A DNA stretch of 64,000 nucleotides. Origin: Streptomyces glaucescens (lineage in GTDB: Bacteria > Actinomycetota > Actinomycetes > Streptomycetales > Streptomycetaceae). The notes under the pieces were generated by a model that saw only the letters and a list, made by a program, of their open reading frames with translations, was not told where the DNA came from and ran no database searches. The stretch spans positions 1,879,501-1,943,500 of the forward strand of contig NZ_CP009438.1 of NCBI RefSeq assembly GCF_000761215.1, given 5' to 3'. Below are positions 60,299-64,000 of this stretch, in pieces (positions within the stretch are counted from its first letter, which is position 1; each line of letters starts with the position of its first letter). A program made the position numbers and the translations under genes.

Positions 60299-61233
60299 CC
60301 GCGACGACCACGGCCCCCACGGCCGCACCCCCCGCGAGCGCCCCCGGCGCGCCGGGCACCCGCCTGCGCGCCTGGGCGACCCGCGCCCCGCTCCTCCCCG
60401 CCCTGGTCTTCATGGTCGTGGTGACCCAGCTGCCCTTCGTGGCCACGCTGGTGATCTCCTTCTTCGACTGGAACGCCCTCTACCCCGACGCCCGCCGCTT
60501 CACCGGCCTGGACAACTACCGCCAGGTGCTGACCGATGCGGACCTGCGCCGCTCGGTGGGCACGACGATCCTGCTCACGGCGACGGTGGTGCTGGTCAGC
60601 CTGGTCCTGGGCCTGCTGCTGGCCCTTCTCCTGGACCGCCGGTTCAAGGGCCGCGGCCTGGTCCGCACCCTGCTGATCGCCCCGTTCCTGGTGGTCCCGG
60701 TCGCGGCGGCGCTGCTGTGGAAGCACGTCCTCTACAACCCCGAGTACGGCCTGCTCAACGGCCTCCTCAGCTACGTCGGCGGCCCCCAGCCGGACTGGAT
60801 CTCGACCACCCCGCTGCTCGCGGTGGAGGCCTCGCTGATCTGGCAGTGGACCCCGTTCATGATGCTGATCCTGCTGGCCGGGCTGCAGAGCCGCGACCCG
60901 CAGCAGATCGAGGCCGCCCGGGTCGACGGCGCCGGCGACTGGCAGGTCTTCGTCCACCTGACGCTGCCCCATCTGCGCCGCTACCTGGAGCTGGGCGCCC
61001 TGCTGGGCTCGATCCACATCGTGCAGAACTTCGACGCGGTCTTCACCCTCACCTCCGGGGGCCTGGGCACCGCGAACCTCCCGTACACCGTCTACCAGAG
61101 CTTCTACCAGGCCCACGAGAACGGCCTCGCCTCGGCCGCGGGCGTCCTGGTCGTCCTCGGCTCGATCGTCATCGCGACCTTCGCGCTGCGGGTCGTGTCG
61201 TCCCTCTTCCGCGAGGAGGTGTCCCGCGCATGA
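60295..61233 (+). CDS. Sugar/polyol ABC transporter permease 1
   Basis: A 312-residue MalF-type permease with an Ala/Thr/Pro-rich N-terminus, six helices and the EAA loop QQIEAARVDGAGDWQVFVHL. The ATG overlaps the binding-protein stop (ATGA); the frame is open upstream but not similar to permeases. Confidence 0.93.
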   Translation: MTATTTAPTAAPPASAPGAPGTRLRAWATRAPLLPALVFMVVVTQLPFVATLVISFFDWNALYPDARRFTGLDNYRQVLTDADLRRSVGTTILLTATVVLVSLVLGLLLALLLDRRFKGRGLVRTLLIAPFLVVPVAAALLWKHVLYNPEYGLLNGLLSYVGGPQPDWISTTPLLAVEASLIWQWTPFMMLILLAGLQSRDPQQIEAARVDGAGDWQVFVHLTLPHLRRYLELGALLGSIHIVQNFDAVFTLTSGGLGTANLPYTVYQSFYQAHENGLASAAGVLVVLGSIVIATFALRVVSSLFREEVSRA

Positions 61234-62069
61234 GCGCCCCGCGCATGAGCGCCGTACGCCGCACCGTGCCGGGCCTGCTGGCCTGGCTGGCCGGGACCGG
61301 GTTCTTCCTGCCCATCGCCTGGATGGCGCTGACGTCCTTCCACTCGGAGACGGACGCGGCGGCCAACCCGCCCTCCTTCACCGCCGCCCTCACCCTGGAG
61401 GGCTACCGGGAGTTCTTCGGCCTGTCCGGCGGCGCCAGCCCCTGGCCCGCGCTGATCAACTCGACGGTGGCGTCACTGGCCTCGACCCTGCTGGTCCTGC
61501 TCCTCGCCCTGCCGGCGGCCTACGCGCTGTCCGTCAACCGCGTCCGCAAGTGGACGGACGTCCTGTTCTTCTTCCTGTCCACCAAGATGCTGCCGGTGGT
61601 GGCGGGCCTGCTCCCGGTCTACCTGTTCGCGCGGGACGCGGGACTGCTCGACAACATCTGGCTCCTGGTCGTCCTCTACACCTCGATGAACCTGCCGATC
61701 GCGGTGTGGATGATGCAGTCCTTCCTCGCCGAGGTCCCGGTGGCGGTGATCGAGGCGGCCCGGGTGGACGGCGCCCCCCTGCCGGTGGTCCTCACCCGGG
61801 TGGTCGCCCCGATCGCCCTGCCCGGCATCGCCGCCACGGCCCTGATCTGCTTCATCTTCAGCTGGAACGAGCTGCTCTTCGCCCGGGTGCTGACGGGTGT
61901 GGTCGCGGAGACCGCCCCCGTCTTCCTGACCGGCTTCATCACCAGCCAGGGCCTGTTCCTGGCCAAGGTGTGCGCCGCGTCGCTCGTCATCTCCCTGCCG
62001 GTGCTCGCCGCGGGGTTCGCCGCCCAGGACAAACTCGTCCAGGGCCTGTCGTTGGGAGCCGTGAAATGA
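61230..62069 (+). CDS. Sugar/polyol ABC transporter permease 2
   Basis: A 279-residue MalG-type permease. FFFLSTKMLPVVAGLLPVY and the EAA loop VAVIEAARVDGAPLPVVLTR are typical of polyol transporters (SmoG/MtlG). ATG at 61230 overlaps the previous stop; a second ATG follows four codons later. No ATPase gene nearby. Confidence 0.93.
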   Translation: MSAPRMSAVRRTVPGLLAWLAGTGFFLPIAWMALTSFHSETDAAANPPSFTAALTLEGYREFFGLSGGASPWPALINSTVASLASTLLVLLLALPAAYALSVNRVRKWTDVLFFFLSTKMLPVVAGLLPVYLFARDAGLLDNIWLLVVLYTSMNLPIAVWMMQSFLAEVPVAVIEAARVDGAPLPVVLTRVVAPIALPGIAATALICFIFSWNELLFARVLTGVVAETAPVFLTGFITSQGLFLAKVCAASLVISLPVLAAGFAAQDKLVQGLSLGAVK

Positions 62070-63061
62070 AGGCCGCCGTCATCGAGTCCGTGGGCAAGGC
62101 CGTCGTCACCGAGGTCCCGGACCCGACGCCGGGCCCCCGGCAGGTGGTCGTCGAGGTCGCCGCGTGCGGACTGTGCGGCACCGACCTGCACATCCTCCAG
62201 GGGGAGTTCGCCCCGAGGCTGCCGATCGTGCCCGGACACGAGTTCGCGGGCACGGTGGTCGGCGTCGGCACGCAGGTCACGGAGCTGTCGGCGGGCGACC
62301 GGGTGGCGGTCGACCCGTCCCTGTACTGCCACGAGTGCCGGTACTGCCGCACCGGCCACAGCAACCTGTGCGAACGCTGGGCCGCCATCGGCGTGACCAC
62401 GGCGGGCGGCGCGGCGCGCTACGCGGTGGCGCCGGCGGCGAACTGCGTACGGCTCCCCGGTCACATCAGCACCGAGGACGCGGCCCTCATCGAGCCCCTG
62501 TCCTGCGCGGTCCGCGGCTACGACGTCCTGCGCTCCCGGCTCGGCGCGCACGTCCTGGTCTACGGCGCGGGAACCATGGGCCTGATGATGCTGGAGCTGG
62601 CCAAGCGGACCGGCGCGGCGAGCGTCGACGTCGTGGACGTGAACCCGTCGCGCCTGGAGACCGCCCGCCGCCTGGGCGTCTCCGCGGCCGCCACGACCCC
62701 GGACGAGCTGGACCGCCCCCAGGGCTGGGACGTGGTCGTGGACGCCACGGGCAACGCGGCGGCGATCCAGGACGGCCTGGACCGGGTCGCGAAGGCGGGC
62801 ACCTTCCTCCAGTTCGGCGTCGCGGACTACGCGACCCGCGTCACCATCGACCCGTACCGCATCTACAACCAGGAGATCACCATCACCGGTTCGATGGCCG
62901 TCCTGCACAGCTTCGAGCGGGCGGCGGAACTGTTCGCGAACGGGGTCCTGGACCCGGAGATCCTCATCAGCGACCGCATCCCCCTGGACCGCTACCCCGA
63001 GGCCCTGGCCCGGTTCGCGGCGGGGGAAGGCCGCAAGATCGTGGTGGTGCCGGGAGCCTGA
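62066..63061 (+). CDS. Zinc-dependent polyol dehydrogenase (medium-chain, sorbitol-dehydrogenase-like)
   Basis: A 331-residue MDR enzyme. Catalytic zinc: Cys37, His58 and Glu59; structural zinc: Cys88, Cys91, Cys94, Cys102 (CHECRYC then NLC). The nucleotide fold begins VLVYGAGTMGLMMLELAK with the NAD-type acidic end VDVVDVNPSR. It oxidises a polyol, probably the transporter's substrate, to a ketose. ATG overlaps the permease stop. Confidence 0.92.
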   Translation: MKAAVIESVGKAVVTEVPDPTPGPRQVVVEVAACGLCGTDLHILQGEFAPRLPIVPGHEFAGTVVGVGTQVTELSAGDRVAVDPSLYCHECRYCRTGHSNLCERWAAIGVTTAGGAARYAVAPAANCVRLPGHISTEDAALIEPLSCAVRGYDVLRSRLGAHVLVYGAGTMGLMMLELAKRTGAASVDVVDVNPSRLETARRLGVSAAATTPDELDRPQGWDVVVDATGNAAAIQDGLDRVAKAGTFLQFGVADYATRVTIDPYRIYNQEITITGSMAVLHSFERAAELFANGVLDPEILISDRIPLDRYPEALARFAAGEGRKIVVVPGA

Positions 63062-63157
63062 CCGCCGCCGGCTCCCCGCGTCCGGCCCGCATCCGACCGG
63101 GCGGGGGCGTGAACCCCTGGGCCCCGCGTCCGACCGGCCGAGGCATGAAGCCCCCGG

Positions 63158-63183
63158 GCCCCGCCCCCGGCCCGGGGCGGGGC
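63158..63183. terminator. Candidate terminator downstream of the polyol operon
   Basis: GCCCCGCCCC (63158-63167) pairs perfectly with GGGGCGGGGC (63174-63183), 6-base loop, about 97 bp after the dehydrogenase stop. Confidence 0.5.
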
Positions 63184-63265
63184 AGGAACCCCCGGGCCCC
63201 GCCCGCGGGCCGAGACGTTCCTCGCCGAAACGGTGGCCGGCGACGCCCGGCTGATGACGGTCCCC

Positions 63266-63333
63266 GTCCGGCGACGGCCCCCGGCCGGCGACGGCCCCCG
63301 GCCGGCGACGGCCCCCGGCCGGCGACGGCCCGC
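63266..63333. repeat. Four 17-bp tandem repeats
   Basis: Unit GGCCGGCGACGGCCCCC, copies at 63266, 63283, 63300 and 63317; the middle two are identical and the outer two differ by one base each. A 17-bp period argues against coding; slippage-prone. Confidence 0.9.
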
Positions 63334-63417
63334 TGGACCGGGACCGCCGCCGGGGCGACGAGCGCCGGGCCCGCGGCCACCCGCGTCACGCCGGTGACCC
63401 GATCGGCGGGTGGGTAA

Positions 63418-63446
63418 GGGAACGGCAAAACGGCCCCGCTCGTTCT
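63418..63446 (+). promoter_or_regulatory. Candidate ECF promoter of terD (GGGAAC-N18-GTT)
   Basis: GGGAAC at 63418-63423 and GTTCT at 63442-63446 resemble both the SigmaE (GGAAC-N18/19-GTCT) and SigmaR (GGGAAT-N18-GTT) patterns. The terD ATG lies 7 nt after the -10 region, so the mRNA would be nearly leaderless. Confidence 0.55.
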
Positions 63447-63453
63447 ACCGGGT

Positions 63454-64000
63454 ATGACAGCTATGACCCCCGGCTCGAACATCCCGCTCTCCGCCGCCCG
63501 CGTGTCGGTGGACGTCGCCGCCCCGGTGCGGCTGGACGTTTCGGGCCTGCTGCTCACCGCCGACGGCAAGGTGCGCTCCGACGACGACTTCATCTTCTAC
63601 AACCAGCCCTCGGGCCCGGGCGTGACCTACCGCTCCGGCGGCGGCTCCGCGCCCGACGCGATCACGGTCGACACCACGGCCGTACCGCCCGGCATCGAGA
63701 AGATCGTCGTCACCGCCAGCCCGGACGCGGCCGGTCAGACCTTCCAGGGCATCGAACCGACGGCGACCATCCGCAACGCCGACGACAACAGCGTCCTGGC
63801 CACCTTCACGCCCCCGCGGCTCGGCACCGAGACGGCCCTGGTGATCGTGGAGATCTACCTGCGCAACGGCCAGTGGAAGGCCCGCGCGGTCGGCCAGGGG
63901 TACGCCGACGGCCTGGCCGGCATCGCCACCGACTTCGGCGTCTCGGTGGAGGAGCCCGCCCCGGCCGCCGCCCCCGCCCAGCCGGTCACCCCGCCCCCGG
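63454..64000 (+). CDS. terD: TerD-family stress/tellurium-resistance protein (cut by window end)
   Basis: At least 182 residues, open to the window end. After MTAMTPGSNIPLSA the TerD fold reads RLDVSGLLLTADGKVRSDDD, FIFYNQPSGPGVTYR, IEKIVVTASPD and ETALVIVEIYLRNGQWKARA; the acidic cluster SDDDFIFYNQ binds calcium in this family. The last part becomes Pro/Ala-rich, suggesting a linker to a second domain beyond the window. ATG 63454 or 63463 possible. TerD proteins act in cytosolic/membrane stress responses. Confidence 0.88.
   Translation, partial: MTAMTPGSNIPLSAARVSVDVAAPVRLDVSGLLLTADGKVRSDDDFIFYNQPSGPGVTYRSGGGSAPDAITVDTTAVPPGIEKIVVTASPDAAGQTFQGIEPTATIRNADDNSVLATFTPPRLGTETALVIVEIYLRNGQWKARAVGQGYADGLAGIATDFGVSVEEPAPAAAPAQPVTPPP

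Larger units (their letters stand above)
63062..63453. other. 392-bp G+C-rich intergenic region with repeats
   Basis: No gene seen. Three degenerate units around GGGCCCCGC at about 38-bp intervals (63108-63205) include a 10-bp perfect hairpin; four 17-bp tandem units follow at 63266-63333; the last 40 bp hold the terD promoter. Confidence 0.6.

Noticed and set aside
63266..63333. CRISPR array or origin iterons before terD
   Set aside because: Units are directly abutting 17-mers without spacers and no replication gene is nearby.
1..64000. Prophage, integrative element, IS element, tRNA or rRNA genes
   Set aside because: No integrase, transposase, phage structural gene, att-like duplication or tRNA cloverleaf was recognised; composition is uniform apart from the ect upstream region.

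Overview
The window is about 72% G+C by eye, its genes end almost every codon in G or C, start often with GTG and overlap head-to-tail by 4 bp (ATGA/GTGA). With the ectoine operon, mycothiol-type and TerD proteins, Tat-exported pectinases and sugar ABC operons lacking their own ATPase, this points to a Streptomyces chromosome (actinomycete certain, genus very likely). No RNA gene, insertion sequence, prophage or CRISPR array was seen.

Layout. (1) 1-13171: cobalamin (corrin ring) cluster, cobN(partial)-chlID-cobO-cobB-cobI, a ZIP metal transporter on the opposite strand, then cobM-cobL-cobJ/cbiG-cobH-cbiX-cobC. (2) 13210-19819: remnant of a wall-anchored protein, amidohydrolase, membrane acyltransferase, a polar amino-acid ABC transporter with a near-consensus promoter, and a class V aminotransferase. 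(3) 20672-23832: ectABCD, closed by a perfect 20-bp hairpin shared with a convergent class V aminotransferase. (4) 25075-36633: FrnE-like DsbA protein, DUF1349 protein, alpha-ketoglutarate-semialdehyde dehydrogenase divergent from an IclR regulator, GNAT enzyme, membrane protein plus two-component system, a penicillin-binding protein behind a SigmaE-type promoter, an ECF-like sigma factor coupled to a likely anti-sigma factor, and a PL3 pectate lyase.

(5) 36797-63061: a plant cell-wall/uronate island. Exported PL1 and PL3 pectate lyases, a CE8 pectin methylesterase and a CE12 acetylesterase attack pectin and rhamnogalacturonan. A split ABC importer (binding protein at 41293, permeases at 47283-49111) probably brings in oligosaccharides; an intracellular GH43, a DUF6807 protein and a Gfo/Idh oxidoreductase are translationally coupled. 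An IlvD-type sugar-acid dehydratase, two DapA-fold dehydratases/aldolases (one KdgD-like) and uronate dehydrogenase form the core of oxidative sugar-acid pathways ending at alpha-ketoglutarate semialdehyde, which the dehydrogenase at 26701 would oxidise to alpha-ketoglutarate. GntR, DeoR and IclR regulators, and LacI-type operators with no LacI gene nearby, suggest layered control. A second sugar/polyol ABC transporter with a zinc polyol dehydrogenase follows.

(6) 63454-end: a truncated terD behind a GGAAC-type promoter, preceded by 17-bp tandem repeats.
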